Positions 16,407-25,758 of a stretch of 64,000 nt of DNA are shown here, piece by piece. The stretch's first letter is position 1. Each line of letters begins with the position of its first letter. The position numbers and the translations under genes are program-made. The notes beneath the pieces were generated by a model that did not search any database, was not told the origin of the DNA, and saw only the letters and a list, made by a program, of their open reading frames with translations. The DNA comes from RGIG8306 sp964426655 (lineage in GTDB: Bacteria > Bacillota > Clostridia > Lachnospirales > Lachnospiraceae), in contig CAYRQT010000006.1 of NCBI GenBank assembly GCA_964426655.1, positions 1 through 64,000 of the forward strand, given 5' to 3'.

Positions 16407-16808
16407 ATGAGACTGGGTTTTATTGCAGACCGCTCCAAAAGTTCACTAATGGTGGATTTTTGTGTAGCCTATAAAATGATTTTACGCAACCATGAGCTGT
16501 TTGCCACAGAGCAGACCGGTCGTCGTATTGAGGAGGCCACCAATCTGTCCATCTATAAATACCTGCCCGGCATTTTAGGGGGGGTCAATCAGCTGGTTTC
16601 TCAGATCAAGCGAAGTGAACTGGATGCTTTATTCTATTTTATCAATCCGGATGTTCCTCCGGAACGACTGGAGAACGACTACCTGGATGCCTATTATATT
16701 ACCAGGCTGTGTGATGAGTATCTGATTCCCATTGCCACCAACATTGCTTCCGGAGAAGCCCTTGTCCTTGGCATAGCCAACGGCGACCTGGACTGGCGCC
16801 TTCCGTAA
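16407..16808 (+). CDS. Methylglyoxal synthase-family protein lacking catalytic residues
   Basis: A 133-residue MGS-like-domain protein. The overall fold pattern is kept, from MRLGFIADRSK through YLPGILGG and IPIATNIASGEALVL. Aligned by eye to E. coli MgsA, the catalytic His19 is Asp (FIAD), Asp71 is Val (GGVNQ instead of GGDQQ) and His98 is Asp; only Asp101 seems kept. The phosphate-loop ATGTTG reads ATEQTG. Conversion of dihydroxyacetone phosphate to methylglyoxal is therefore doubtful despite the family name. A binding or regulatory role is possible. Strong promoter, AGGAGG site and terminator frame it as a single-gene unit. Confidence 0.85.
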   Translation: MRLGFIADRSKSSLMVDFCVAYKMILRNHELFATEQTGRRIEEATNLSIYKYLPGILGGVNQLVSQIKRSELDALFYFINPDVPPERLENDYLDAYYITRLCDEYLIPIATNIASGEALVLGIANGDLDWRLP

Positions 16809-16827
16809 CTCCATACTCTGCTTTTTC

Positions 16828-16858
16828 CCTGCGGCCGGTTTTTCTGCCGCAGGTTTTT
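16828..16858 (+). terminator. Terminator of the MgsA-family gene
   Basis: An 8-bp stem CCTGCGGC/GCCGCAGG is followed by five T. Confidence 0.9.
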
Positions 16859-16963
16859 ATTGTATGCAATTATAAGAATATTGTAAGAATTGCTCCGTGT
16901 TTTCACAAGATAAAAGTGCTATACTGGAATTAAACTTAAAGGGAAAATTTGAAAGGGGAAGAA

Positions 16964-17968
16964 ATGAAAAAAACTGTTTCTGTTTTGTTGTCCTGTTGCA
17001 TGGTTGCAGGGCTTTGCGCCTGCAGTCCGAAGGAAGGTGCTAAAATCAGTGTGACGGAAAGCACTACCATTGCAGAGACTTCCACGACTACAGAATCTGG
17101 TACGATAGAAACCACCGATACAGAATCTGTTACAGAAGAATCCACAGATGTACAACCCGCACCCGAGCAAACCACTGCCGCAGAAGAATCCTCCGCTCCG
17201 TCCACGGCTGCCGTTTCTCTGACGCATATCAGCAGTGCTGTTCTGGATATGTCCGCCATTTCTGCGCTGGATAACACCTCCATCAGCTGGGGATATTCCA
17301 GTACACAACGGGATGAAAGCAATCGTCCCCTTGCAGCAGTATCATATCAGGACAAATATGGCGCATATGGTGCTTCATTCCTGGAAGAACCGGCTGACAC
17401 CCCGGTAATTTACCTCACTTTTGATGAAGGGTATGAAAACGGATACACTCCAGCCATTCTGGACACTTTAAAACAGGAAAACGTCAAAGCCGTGTTCTTT
17501 GTCACCATGTCCTTTGCAAAGAAAGAGCCTGAACTGGTACAGAGAATGATTGATGAAGGGCATGTGGTGGGTGGCCATAGCATCTCTCACCCGGCAGATG
17601 GGATGCCATCTCTTGGCGCAGAAGGCGTGGCCAGTGAAATCGTGGAAATGCATAATTATATGGTAGATACCTTTGGATACAGCATGTACCTGTTCCGCTT
17701 CCCGGCCGGCATCTTTAGCGTACAGACCCTGGCCATCCTACAGGGACTTGGATACCAGTCAGTGTTTTGGAGCTTTGCCCATCGGGATTGGGTAACAGAT
17801 GATCAGCCGGACCCGGCTACAGCCCTTACCTCACTGGAAAGTCAACGGCACAATGGGGCCATTTACCTGCTCCATGCCGTTTCTTCTACAAACACTTCCA
17901 TTCTGGGAGAGTTTATTGAGAATTCCCGGGCGGAAGGATATACCTTTGGCATTATATCCCGCCCCTGA
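16964..17968 (+). CDS. PdaA-like polysaccharide deacetylase lipoprotein
   Basis: A 334-residue extracellular enzyme. A signal peptide ends in the lipobox LCAC, giving a lipid-anchored Cys near residue 20, then a Thr/Ser/Glu-rich linker of about 80 residues. The NodB-type domain has YLTFDEGYENGYT (the PdaA form of the catalytic motif), the metal-binding HSISHP, RFPAG, and WSFAHRDW plus LLHAVS, all typical of PdaA rather than chitin deacetylases. PdaA acts on muramic acid of peptidoglycan to form delta-lactam in spores; here substrate is inferred. The ATG is preceded by AAGGGGAA. Confidence 0.9.
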   Translation: MKKTVSVLLSCCMVAGLCACSPKEGAKISVTESTTIAETSTTTESGTIETTDTESVTEESTDVQPAPEQTTAAEESSAPSTAAVSLTHISSAVLDMSAISALDNTSISWGYSSTQRDESNRPLAAVSYQDKYGAYGASFLEEPADTPVIYLTFDEGYENGYTPAILDTLKQENVKAVFFVTMSFAKKEPELVQRMIDEGHVVGGHSISHPADGMPSLGAEGVASEIVEMHNYMVDTFGYSMYLFRFPAGIFSVQTLAILQGLGYQSVFWSFAHRDWVTDDQPDPATALTSLESQRHNGAIYLLHAVSSTNTSILGEFIENSRAEGYTFGIISRP

Positions 17969-17978
17969 CGTTGTTCAA

Positions 17979-18017
17979 AAAAATCCCCCCGTCATTTTAA
18001 ATGACGGGGGGATTTTT
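17979..18017. terminator. Bidirectional terminator between pdaA-like gene and ftsZ
   Basis: A perfect stem AAATCCCCCCGTCATTT/AAATGACGGGGGGATTT carries T tracts on both strands, so it can end both convergent transcripts. Confidence 0.93.
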
Positions 18018-18025
18018 ACTGACTA

Positions 18026-19234
18026 TTATTTTTTTAAAAATCCAGGGATTTTAATAGGCTTTTCCTCTACTGTGGGCTTGGGGGGCACATTGTAGCTGCT
18101 CTTGTAAGAAGGTGCACTGGGCGTAGCTTCAGAGCGGGCACTGTTACTGCTGCCATGGCCGCCATAATGGCTCTGGTTTCCGGTTCCATATCCAGGCTTA
18201 GCGGCTGGCTGGCTCTTTGCTCCACTTTGGTAAGTATTTGCAAAACGACCGGCTCCATTAATCTGCGTGCCTTCCGTTTCTGATTTATCTGTCACACCTG
18301 TGGCAATCACCGTAATGGTGGCCGTGTCCTGCATCGTGTCATCGTATGTGGCACCAAAGATGATGTTTGCATCCTCTCCGGCCAACTCACGCACATAGCT
18401 GGCTGCCTCATTGGCTTCCATCAGGCTCACATCTCCGCTCACATTGATGAGCACATGCGTGGCCCCTTCAATGGTTGTCTCGAGAAGCGGACTGGAAACA
18501 GCTGCTCTCATGGCTTCAATGGCTTTATCATCACCTGTGGCAGTTCCAATCCCAATATGGGCAATGCCCTTATTTTCCATAACGGTTTTGACATCTGCAA
18601 AGTCCAGATTGATCAGACCCGTAATGTTGATCAGATCCGTAATGCCCTGTACGCCCTGCTGCAGCACTTCATCTGCCTTTTTCAGAGCTTCCGGCATAGT
18701 TGTCCGCCTGTCCACGATCTGGAGAAGACGATCATTGGGAATGACAATCAGTGTATCCACAGATTCCTTCAGACGCTCAATACCCTGTTTGGCATTTTCC
18801 ATTCTGGCCTTGCCTTCGAAATTAAACGGTTTTGTTACCACGCCAACGGTAAGAATGCCCATTTCCTTGGCCAGCCTGGCAACCACTGGTGCAGCACCAG
18901 TACCGGTACCGCCCCCCATGCCGCAGGTGACAAAGACCATGTCCGCATCCCGCATCACTTCTTTTAATTCTTCCAGGTTCTCTTCAGCTGCCTTTTCTCC
19001 AATTTCCGGACGAGCGCCTGCACCAAGTCCCTTGGTCAGTTTCTCGCCAATCTGCAGCGCATTCGGCGCCTTACATAACTGCAGGGCCTGTTTGTCGGTG
19101 TTAATGCCCACAAATTCCACACCCACAATATTTTCATCTATCATTCGATTTACGGCATTATTACCGGCACCCCCCACACCAATGACAATAATTCTTGCCG
19201 TATTTTCTGTTTCATTCATTTTAATTTCTAACAC
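18026..19234 (-). CDS. ftsZ: Cell division GTPase FtsZ
   Basis: A 402-residue tubulin homolog that assembles the cytokinetic ring. The tubulin signature GGGTGTG is near residues 108-114, the early GVGGAGNNAVNRM forms the nucleotide-binding loop, and NLDFADVKTVM carries the catalytic loop Asp. A Ser/Gly/Pro-rich linker leads to the C-terminal peptide KPIKIPGFLKK, which binds partners such as FtsA or SepF. A GTG start is chosen because AGGAGG lies 7 nt upstream. It is last in the division cluster, but has its own predicted promoter and a structured leader. Confidence 0.98.
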   Translation of the reverse strand: MLEIKMNETENTARIIVIGVGGAGNNAVNRMIDENIVGVEFVGINTDKQALQLCKAPNALQIGEKLTKGLGAGARPEIGEKAAEENLEELKEVMRDADMVFVTCGMGGGTGTGAAPVVARLAKEMGILTVGVVTKPFNFEGKARMENAKQGIERLKESVDTLIVIPNDRLLQIVDRRTTMPEALKKADEVLQQGVQGITDLINITGLINLDFADVKTVMENKGIAHIGIGTATGDDKAIEAMRAAVSSPLLETTIEGATHVLINVSGDVSLMEANEAASYVRELAGEDANIIFGATYDDTMQDTATITVIATGVTDKSETEGTQINGAGRFANTYQSGAKSQPAAKPGYGTGNQSHYGGHGSSNSARSEATPSAPSYKSSYNVPPKPTVEEKPIKIPGFLKK

Positions 19235-19292
19235 GAACGCTCCTCCTCACAACCTACTGTACTCTGTGGTGATTTACCCTATGAAAAGTAAC

Positions 19293-19333
19293 CAGCAGTC
19301 CTATTTGCTTTCCCCTGACAAATAGTCCTGCTG
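19293..19333 (-). promoter_or_regulatory. Hairpin in the ftsZ leader
   Basis: On the minus strand CAGCAG-GA-CTATTTG pairs with CAAATAG-GA-CTGCTG around an 11-nt loop. That gives 13 base pairs split by a symmetric GA/GA internal loop, which can form tandem sheared G-A pairs. It starts about 20 nt into the predicted transcript and ends 58 nt before the GTG. No T tract follows, so it is not a terminator; mRNA stability or protein binding is possible. Confidence 0.65.
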
Positions 19334-19358
19334 AGTCATACAAATTATGCTACTTAAT

Positions 19359-19387
19359 AGGATACTTGATTTCCCCAAAATAATCAA
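19359..19387 (-). promoter_or_regulatory. Predicted ftsZ promoter
   Basis: TTGATT and TATCCT on the minus strand are spaced by 17 nt. It lies in the 242-nt divIB-ftsZ intergenic region and would allow ftsZ expression separate from the upstream cluster. Confidence 0.6.
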
Positions 19388-19476
19388 CTAGTATTTCATG
19401 GTTTTTTCTTTGATTCTCCAATTCCCTTCCTGGAAAAAACAATCCTTTTCCTGGCTCCCAGTCTGTAAAGTTCTTG

Positions 19477-20574
19477 TTAAGTACCCGGTTCAGGATCGGT
19501 CGCAGCAGCCGTCTGCTCTCCTTCCTCCGGCTGTGCTTCTTCCTGCAATGGTAATGTCTCTCCCCCCTCCTCTGTGACCTGTGTAGCAGACGATGTCTCC
19601 CCCTGCACAGGAACCTCTTCTGTTTCCTCCTGGGCCCCGGCTTCCGCTGTGATCTGTGTTTCTGGGGCCTGTTCCTCTACGGCTGACGATGTGACCTCCT
19701 CCACAGGCGCAGTGGTCTCCTGCGCCATTTCCGCTTCCGGTTCTGTTTCTCCTGTAGATGCAGTACTCTCTTCCTGTATGCCTTCTTCCTGTACGCCTTC
19801 TTCCTGGTGGGTTTCCTCATCCTGCGCGGATGTTTCTTCCACTTTGAAAATAAAGCCAGCCGAGGCATTGTCCGGATCATAGGTATCCAGGTAAAGGTCT
19901 CCCTTTCTGCCTTCCAAAGCAGGTAGCATGGCGGACAGCTCCAGAAGTTTTTCTTCCAGATAGTCACTGCTTCCCAAATGGACCACGATATCATCTACCT
20001 GAATCCAAAGTTCTTCCTCTTCCGTAAAATTAATCACATCTGCAGGTATTTCCAGTTCTCTCAGCATCTGCGTAGCATTTAATATTACTGTAAATAATGT
20101 CTCATTTTCAACCGGCAATCGTGCATACAGAACCACATAATTGAACTGAAGTCCTTCAATCCTTGGCACATTTTCCCTGTCGGTCTGTGCCGGCTCCACC
20201 ACAACACCCGCCTCATTAAAAAAAACTTCTGCATCCATATAACTTACGTAGCCAATGACCGGCTTTTCTGTCACCGTCACCTGCACGCTGTCCCAACCTG
20301 TGACCTGCAAATTATAAGAACTCAGATAAAGGGTCTCTTTTTGTAAGCCGGCTTTTTCTGTCAGGACGCGCAAAAGCAGACTTTTGTCCCAAACACTGGT
20401 AAAGAGCGCCCCATCTATGGCCTCACTGCTTACGGCACTGTTCCCTACAAAAGTCACCTGACGAATGGGGAGAAGCAGGATGAGTGCCAATACCAGAACC
20501 AGCAGAAGTCCGCCCAGGACCCAAATCTTTACTTTTCCTTTTTTTCTGCCCGCCCCCGGTTTATTCTCCTTCAT
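19477..20574 (-). CDS. divIB: Divisome protein DivIB/FtsQ with long acidic tail
   Basis: A bitopic membrane protein of about 365 residues. A basic cytoplasmic start (KENKPGAGRKKGKVK) precedes one membrane helix (about residues 20-40), then the POTRA domain beginning at IRQVTFVGNSAVSSEAI and the beta domain. From about residue 250 the extracellular end is a low-complexity run of roughly 115 residues rich in Glu, Thr, Gln and Ala, including the near-repeat GVQEEGIQEES. DivIB links FtsL and the division PBP. The ATG two codons inside the open frame is preferred because GAGG lies 5 nt before it. Confidence 0.9.
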   Translation of the reverse strand: MKENKPGAGRKKGKVKIWVLGGLLLVLVLALILLLPIRQVTFVGNSAVSSEAIDGALFTSVWDKSLLLRVLTEKAGLQKETLYLSSYNLQVTGWDSVQVTVTEKPVIGYVSYMDAEVFFNEAGVVVEPAQTDRENVPRIEGLQFNYVVLYARLPVENETLFTVILNATQMLRELEIPADVINFTEEEELWIQVDDIVVHLGSSDYLEEKLLELSAMLPALEGRKGDLYLDTYDPDNASAGFIFKVEETSAQDEETHQEEGVQEEGIQEESTASTGETEPEAEMAQETTAPVEEVTSSAVEEQAPETQITAEAGAQEETEEVPVQGETSSATQVTEEGGETLPLQEEAQPEEGEQTAAATDPEPGT

Positions 20575-20583
20575 CTTCACCTC

Positions 20584-21774
20584 TTACTCCTGGCTGATTT
20601 TCTCAATAAATATGCGATTGGAGACACTAAGCACCAGCCCCATTTCAATCAGCACAAACAGGATAGCCGTTCCCCCCGTACTGACAAAAGGAAGGCTGAC
20701 GCCGGTGTTTGGCAGCAGGTTCGTGGCAACGCCAATGTTAAAGGTAACTTGCAAAAACAAATGGCACATCACACCAATTGACAGGGCAAATCCCAGGAAA
20801 TCCGGTGCATTGATGGCAATATATAGTATGCGGTATAGCAGGAGAATATACAGAATAATTAAGAACAATCCACCCAAAAAGCCTAATTCTTCACAGACAA
20901 TGGAAAAAATCATATCGTTCTGGGCTTCCGGAAGTGCCCCCAGCTTCTGGGTGCTTTGTCCAAGCCCCTTTCCAAACAAGCCCCCTGAACCGATGGCGTA
21001 CAGGCTTTGCAGGGTCTGATACCCCAGGCTGTCGCTGTAAGCCTCCAGATTTCTCCAGGCCATAATCCGTTTCATCTGGTATACCTTTAAAAAACCAATA
21101 TTATCAAATACGCCCCAATACAGGGCAAGTGCAAAGGCAACACCAGCCCCGATAAAAATCAGATAGGGCTTGACATCTTTTGAAACGATCATACAGGTCA
21201 GAAAGCCAATGCCCAAAATAATGACGCCTGTGGAAAGGTTCTCCACAATAACGGGACTCACCAGAAAAATGGTCAGTAGCACGCCACGCAGACCAATGAA
21301 CTCCCTGTTCTCTGCAATCTGGCGATAATGTCTGTTCAGAAAACAGGCCAATAGCATGATCAACGATATTTTGACCATTTCTGAAGGCTGAAAGGATAAA
21401 GGCCCCACTTTCAGCCATCGGCTGGAACCGTTTGCGTCAGTTCCAATAACAAGCACCATTATGCAAAGGACAAAGGAGACCATGGCAGCAAAGGGGGCAA
21501 GGACCAGCAGTTTATGATAATCCAATTTAGACAAAATTACCATTCCCACAAGTCCCACCAGAGTAATCAGCCCCTGCTTGATGACGGACGCATAAATGGA
21601 TTTCCCCTGAATCTGATTGGTATAACTGGTACTGCTAAAAACCATCAGCAAACCAAACCCACACAAAAACAGAATAACAAACAGCATGCTGTAATCGTAC
21701 ATGCGGATTTTTCCGCTCTTTCTTTCCTGTCGGCGCACCTGCCCCATACTTTTTTTCTCGATTGTTTGCGCCAT
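20584..21774 (-). CDS. ftsW: SEDS-family peptidoglycan polymerase FtsW
   Basis: A 396-residue polytopic protein with about ten membrane helices. SEDS hallmarks are GADANGSSRWLKVGPLSFQP-like sequence, KISLIMLLACFLNR, and the C-terminal LPNTGVSLPFVSTGGTAILF. SEDS proteins polymerise glycan strands together with a class B PBP; position between murD and divIB and two genes after the PBP assigns it to division rather than elongation (RodA). The N-terminal 30 residues are basic and cytoplasmic. It begins 27 nt after murD, with AGGAGG. Confidence 0.95.
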   Translation of the reverse strand: MAQTIEKKSMGQVRRQERKSGKIRMYDYSMLFVILFLCGFGLLMVFSSTSYTNQIQGKSIYASVIKQGLITLVGLVGMVILSKLDYHKLLVLAPFAAMVSFVLCIMVLVIGTDANGSSRWLKVGPLSFQPSEMVKISLIMLLACFLNRHYRQIAENREFIGLRGVLLTIFLVSPVIVENLSTGVIILGIGFLTCMIVSKDVKPYLIFIGAGVAFALALYWGVFDNIGFLKVYQMKRIMAWRNLEAYSDSLGYQTLQSLYAIGSGGLFGKGLGQSTQKLGALPEAQNDMIFSIVCEELGFLGGLFLIILYILLLYRILYIAINAPDFLGFALSIGVMCHLFLQVTFNIGVATNLLPNTGVSLPFVSTGGTAILFVLIEMGLVLSVSNRIFIEKISQE

Positions 21775-21801
21775 GGTCTTCCTCCTGACATTTCCGCTGG
21801 C

Positions 21802-23145
21802 CTATAAGGCCCTCACATACTCTTTAAATAGTTTCCCCCGCTCTTCATAGTTTTTAAACATACCCCAGCTGGCGCAAGCCGGTGAAAGCAGCACATAATC
21901 CCCGGGCTCTGCCAGAGAAGCCGCAATCATCACCGCCTCCTCCATGGAATCCACATACTGGTAGTTTTGAAAATGAATCGCATTGCAGGCTTTTGCAATC
22001 TTGTAGCGGGTGGCACCCATCAAAAGCAGTGCCTTAACTTTTCCTGGAAACAGGGAAATCCATTCTCCAAAATCTGCTTCTTTATCATAGCCTCCCCCCA
22101 GAAGAACGGTAGGGCCTGGCATGGCTTTTATCGCCTGAATGGCGGCATCCGGATTGGTTCCCTTTGAATCATTGTAATAGCGAACGCCCTGCTTTGTGGC
22201 TACATATTCAATGCGATGTTCCACCCCTTGAAAATGCCACACGATATTCTGTATCACTGGCACCGGCACTCCCACAGCCAAACTGATGGCAATGGCGGCA
22301 CACACATTTTCATAATTGTGCTCTCCCAGTAAAATGAGATCGGATGTGCTTCCAAACAGATAGTTTTCCCCTTTGTACCTGGCTCTGATCATGCCATTTT
22401 CAATATACACCCCTTCTTCAAGGGGATGCTGGGCGCAGAAGTAGAGCACCTGCGTTTTCTTTTTCAGCGTTTCTCCAAAGTCCCGCAAAACAGAATCCCT
22501 GTAGTTGAGGACACAGGTATCCTCCGCCCCCTGACAGGTGGCAATGGCCTCCTTGGCCGCAATGTATCTTTCCATGGTGCCATGCCGGTTGAGATGATCC
22601 GGCGTAATGTTCAAAATAGCGGACACCTGTGGATGAAAGGATTCCACCGCCTCCAACATAAAACTGCTGACCTCTGCCACCGTCAGGCTGGTATCCGATG
22701 TTTCCAGAGCCTCTGCGGCATAGGGATTTCCGATATTGCCCACCACATGTGTATCCGGATTCCAGGCCCGAAAAATATCCCCCACCAGCGTAGTGGTGGT
22801 GGTTTTTCCATTGGTCCCGGTAATGGCCGCCAGCTTTCCTCTGGCATGCCTGTATCCCCATTCCAGCTCACTGATGATTGGAATTCCAGCTTCCTTCACC
22901 GCAAGAGCTGCCGGGTCTTCCGGAGAAACGCCGGGGCTGATCACGCATAAATCTCCATTGAGAAGAAAATCCGGTGTCACCTTCCCCGTGACCAACATAA
23001 AGGGCGTCTTCACCCCCAGATGTTCTTCCACCTCCTCAGAGGTTACCGGCCGGCTGTCGAACAGCCGAAGGGAAGCCCCCAGCTGTCCGCCCAGCTTTGC
23101 GGCGCTATAACCGCTCATTCCCAATCCCAAAACCAATAGATTCAT
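21802..23145 (-). CDS. murD: UDP-N-acetylmuramoylalanine-D-glutamate ligase
   Basis: This 447-residue cytoplasmic Mur ligase adds D-Glu to UDP-MurNAc-L-Ala. The ATP-binding GTNGKTTTTTL lies near residue 110, with NITPDHLNRHGTMERYIAAK, HNYENVCAAIA and YYNDSKGTNPDA (carbamylated-Lys and Mur ligase signatures) in the expected order. The N-terminal GLGMSGYSAAKL is the UDP-binding Rossmann motif. It follows the PBP gene directly, at the place where mraY is usually found just upstream. AGAGG precedes the ATG. Confidence 0.97.
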   Translation of the reverse strand: MNLLVLGLGMSGYSAAKLGGQLGASLRLFDSRPVTSEEVEEHLGVKTPFMLVTGKVTPDFLLNGDLCVISPGVSPEDPAALAVKEAGIPIISELEWGYRHARGKLAAITGTNGKTTTTTLVGDIFRAWNPDTHVVGNIGNPYAAEALETSDTSLTVAEVSSFMLEAVESFHPQVSAILNITPDHLNRHGTMERYIAAKEAIATCQGAEDTCVLNYRDSVLRDFGETLKKKTQVLYFCAQHPLEEGVYIENGMIRARYKGENYLFGSTSDLILLGEHNYENVCAAIAISLAVGVPVPVIQNIVWHFQGVEHRIEYVATKQGVRYYNDSKGTNPDAAIQAIKAMPGPTVLLGGGYDKEADFGEWISLFPGKVKALLLMGATRYKIAKACNAIHFQNYQYVDSMEEAVMIAASLAEPGDYVLLSPACASWGMFKNYEERGKLFKEYVRAL

Positions 23146-23175
23146 AAGATCCGCCTCTTTTCTGCATTTTCATAT

Positions 23176-25313
23176 TCAGGGCAACTCTCCAGAGGCCTCC
23201 TCTGCCTCTTCCGATACTTCAGCCGCCTCTTCTCCGTCAGATTCCGCACTTTCCTCACTCTGGGTACCCTCTCCGGTTTCGCCGGAAGGCCCTTCTCCTT
23301 CTATCCGGTTGCCCTGTTCATCTGTATAATACCACGAAACCTCTCCGTTTTCATCTATTTCCGTTTCCCATACGGTGCCTTCCGCATCGGTTTCATCGCT
23401 GTCATCTTCCACGCTTTCAATCCAGGGTTGATTGATGCTGTCATCCTCATAGGGATTATACGCCTCATCCGTTTCTGAAATATAATCCTCATCGCTTTCA
23501 GAAAACAGGTTATAATATGGCAGCAATTCCTTCCAAATCTCCTGCGAAAGCAACTGAGCCCACATACTGCTGTTCTTATCAGCTATGCCAGGATTATCAA
23601 TGACCACATACAGCAACAGTTCCGGTTCATCGGTCTGCACAAAGCTGGCAAAGGAAATGACATATTCCCCCGAACCACGGGGAAGTTTCTCAGCTGTTCC
23701 TGTTTTCCCTCCAAGCGTATAGCCCTCCAGAGCCACATAATGCCCGGTACCATCTTCCACTGTCTGAATCAGTGCTTCGGTAATAAAATCGCTGGTAGAG
23801 GCACTGATGGTGCTGTACTGGGCTTCCGTGGAGATGTTCTTGACCAGATTTCCATCTGCATCCCGAATTTCCTTGACCACATGGGGCTGGTAATAATATC
23901 CACCATTAATAAGGGAAGACATGCCTGCCGCCATCTGAATCATGGTCACATTAAAGCCCTGTCCAAAGGAAGATGTAGCCAGCTCTGCACTTTTTAAATC
24001 TTCTGCTTCATAAATCAGTTTAGACGCAGAAGCCTCTCCTGGCAAATCAATGCCTGTCAGTCGCCCGAATCCATAACGGCTCTGATAATCTGCAAACGCA
24101 TCTNNNNNNNNNNCAGGCCATGCCCCTCTTCTTCATGACAGCGTATTTTCCATCCTGCCACAATTTTATATCCATTGCAGTAATAGGTATCATCTGCCTG
24201 AATGGCATTTTCTTCCAGAGCAGCCGCCACTGTAAAAGGCTTATACACGGAGCCTGGCTCATATGTATCGCTAATGCAGAAGTTTCTCCAGATTTCATTC
24301 AACGCCGCCTGTTGTTCTTCATCCGTCATGGCGCTGATTTCTTCCTCCGTGTAAAATGCAGTCAAATCTCTGGGATTATTCAAATCGTATGAATGGTCTG
24401 TGGCCATGGACAAGATTTCTCCATTGTTGGGATCCATTAAAATAACGCCCAGATTGTCCGCACCATAGGTTTCCATAAACTCTTCCAGTTTTTCCTCAAT
24501 AATACTTTGTGCATGCAGGTCCAGTGTCGTGACTAGTGTATCCCCATCCACAGCATCCACTGTCACCCTTTCCAGATTCATATCTTCATCCAGAAATCCG
24601 TAAGTTCTCCCCTCCGTCCCAAGAAGATAACTGTTGTAGCTGTTTTCCAGTCCCCATAAACCGGAACTGCTGTCATTTGTGGTAAATCCAATGACTTTGG
24701 AGGCCAGAGAATCATACGGATAGACTCTGGAATACTCTGTTTCAAAGTAAACACCTGAAGTCAGACTGCTGTTTTCTTTTTCCCATGCCAGAAATGTACT
24801 GATTTCTTCCAGCGTATGGGTGGTCTTGCCGATCAGCCGCAGATAATAACTGTCAGCATTCTCATTAAGAAGCTGTGTGATTTCTGAAACAGAAAGATCG
24901 AAATTGGCGGCCAGTGCCTCGATCAGCGTACTCTGGCTGGCCTCCTTCATGCTCAGAATGGTCTTTGGCTCCACAATCAGGATATACTGGGGCTCACTGG
25001 TGGCCAGCACTGTACCATTCCGGTCCGTGATTTCTCCTCTTGCTGCCGATATTATCTGACTGGCATAATTCAATTTATTCAGAACCGTTACAGAATAATC
25101 CTCATGTTTGGTCAGGGCCACCACGGACAATCGAACCACTAAAAGAGATAAAACTAGCAGCACTGCCCCAAACAGTACCACTAGTTTTTTCTGCATCCGC
25201 TTCGGTGTTTTTTTCTTTTGCAATGCGTATCGGCCATATGCCAGTCCCCTGCCTAACAGAGAAAAGGGCCATTTAAGAATTTGGAATATCTTCATATTGG
25301 CGTACATACTCAC
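23176..25313 (-). CDS. Class B penicillin-binding protein with acidic tail, gapped
   Basis: A division transpeptidase (FtsI/SpoVD type) of roughly 710 residues. A membrane helix lies near residues 45-65, a dimerisation domain with AARGEITDRNGTVLATS follows, and the transpeptidase domain has the SxxK box in PGSVYKPFT and the KTG box in GGKTGTAEK. The expected SxN box lies exactly where ten N interrupt the gene (24104-24113); some 25 residues appear to be missing. After the catalytic domain comes an acidic extracellular tail of about 105 residues rich in Glu, Asp and Ser. No PASTA domain is seen. The start overlaps ftsL; ATG at 25307 or 25295 are also possible. Confidence 0.93.
24104..24113. 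other. Assembly gap (10 N) inside the PBP gene
   Basis: A placeholder between EEGHGL and DAFADYQSRYGFG. Family comparison suggests that real missing sequence includes the catalytic SxN region. Confidence 0.99.
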
Positions 25314-25740
25314 TTTCTATCTTTTCATACTGAATGTACTGGTCTTTACCAGGATTTACCATCCCCAGTTCCTCTACTGCCTGCCTGTAAATTTCATTCA
25401 GATCCACTGAATTTTCAATTTCCAGTTCCCTGGCGTCATTTTCCAGCTGCATTTCTTTTAGCTGGTTTTCATAAGCAGCAATATTTTGCAGACGCAAGGC
25501 CACCGTCCTTTGCAATTCCATATATTGAATGCACAATACAGCTGCAATGGCCAGAGCCACAGTAAGCGGTATCATGTGAATCAGGCGAAACTGTAATGCT
25601 CTTTCCTGGTTCAGGTGGGACTGACGTTTGGATGGCAGTTCCCTTTGGGGTTGTCTCCTTCGTGGCTCAACTACCGGTTGCTCCAGTTGTCTGGCGGCAT
25701 TCCCCTCATATTCATATTCATATTTTCTTTCTGCTGCCAT
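25273..25740 (-). CDS. ftsL: FtsL-type septum protein
   Basis: A 155-residue bitopic protein. The basic cytoplasmic part of about 50 residues (RRRQPQRELPSKRQ) is followed by one membrane helix (LTVALAIAAVLCIQYM) and a coiled-coil segment (ALRLQNIAAYENQLKEMQLE) outside. FtsL sequences are weakly conserved; the assignment rests on topology, coiled coil and position between rsmH and the division PBP. Its 3' end overlaps the PBP start by up to 40 nt, implying coupled translation of partners in one complex with DivIB. Confidence 0.87.
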   Translation of the reverse strand: MAAERKYEYEYEGNAARQLEQPVVEPRRRQPQRELPSKRQSHLNQERALQFRLIHMIPLTVALAIAAVLCIQYMELQRTVALRLQNIAAYENQLKEMQLENDARELEIENSVDLNEIYRQAVEELGMVNPGKDQYIQYEKIESEYVRQYEDIPNS

Positions 25741-25758
25741 TGCCTCTTCCTCCCTTAC

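Noticed and set aside
18411..19325. 304-residue frame on the plus strand opposite ftsZ
   Set aside because: It is the antisense shadow of a highly conserved gene, rich in Ser and Pro, with no binding site or family features.
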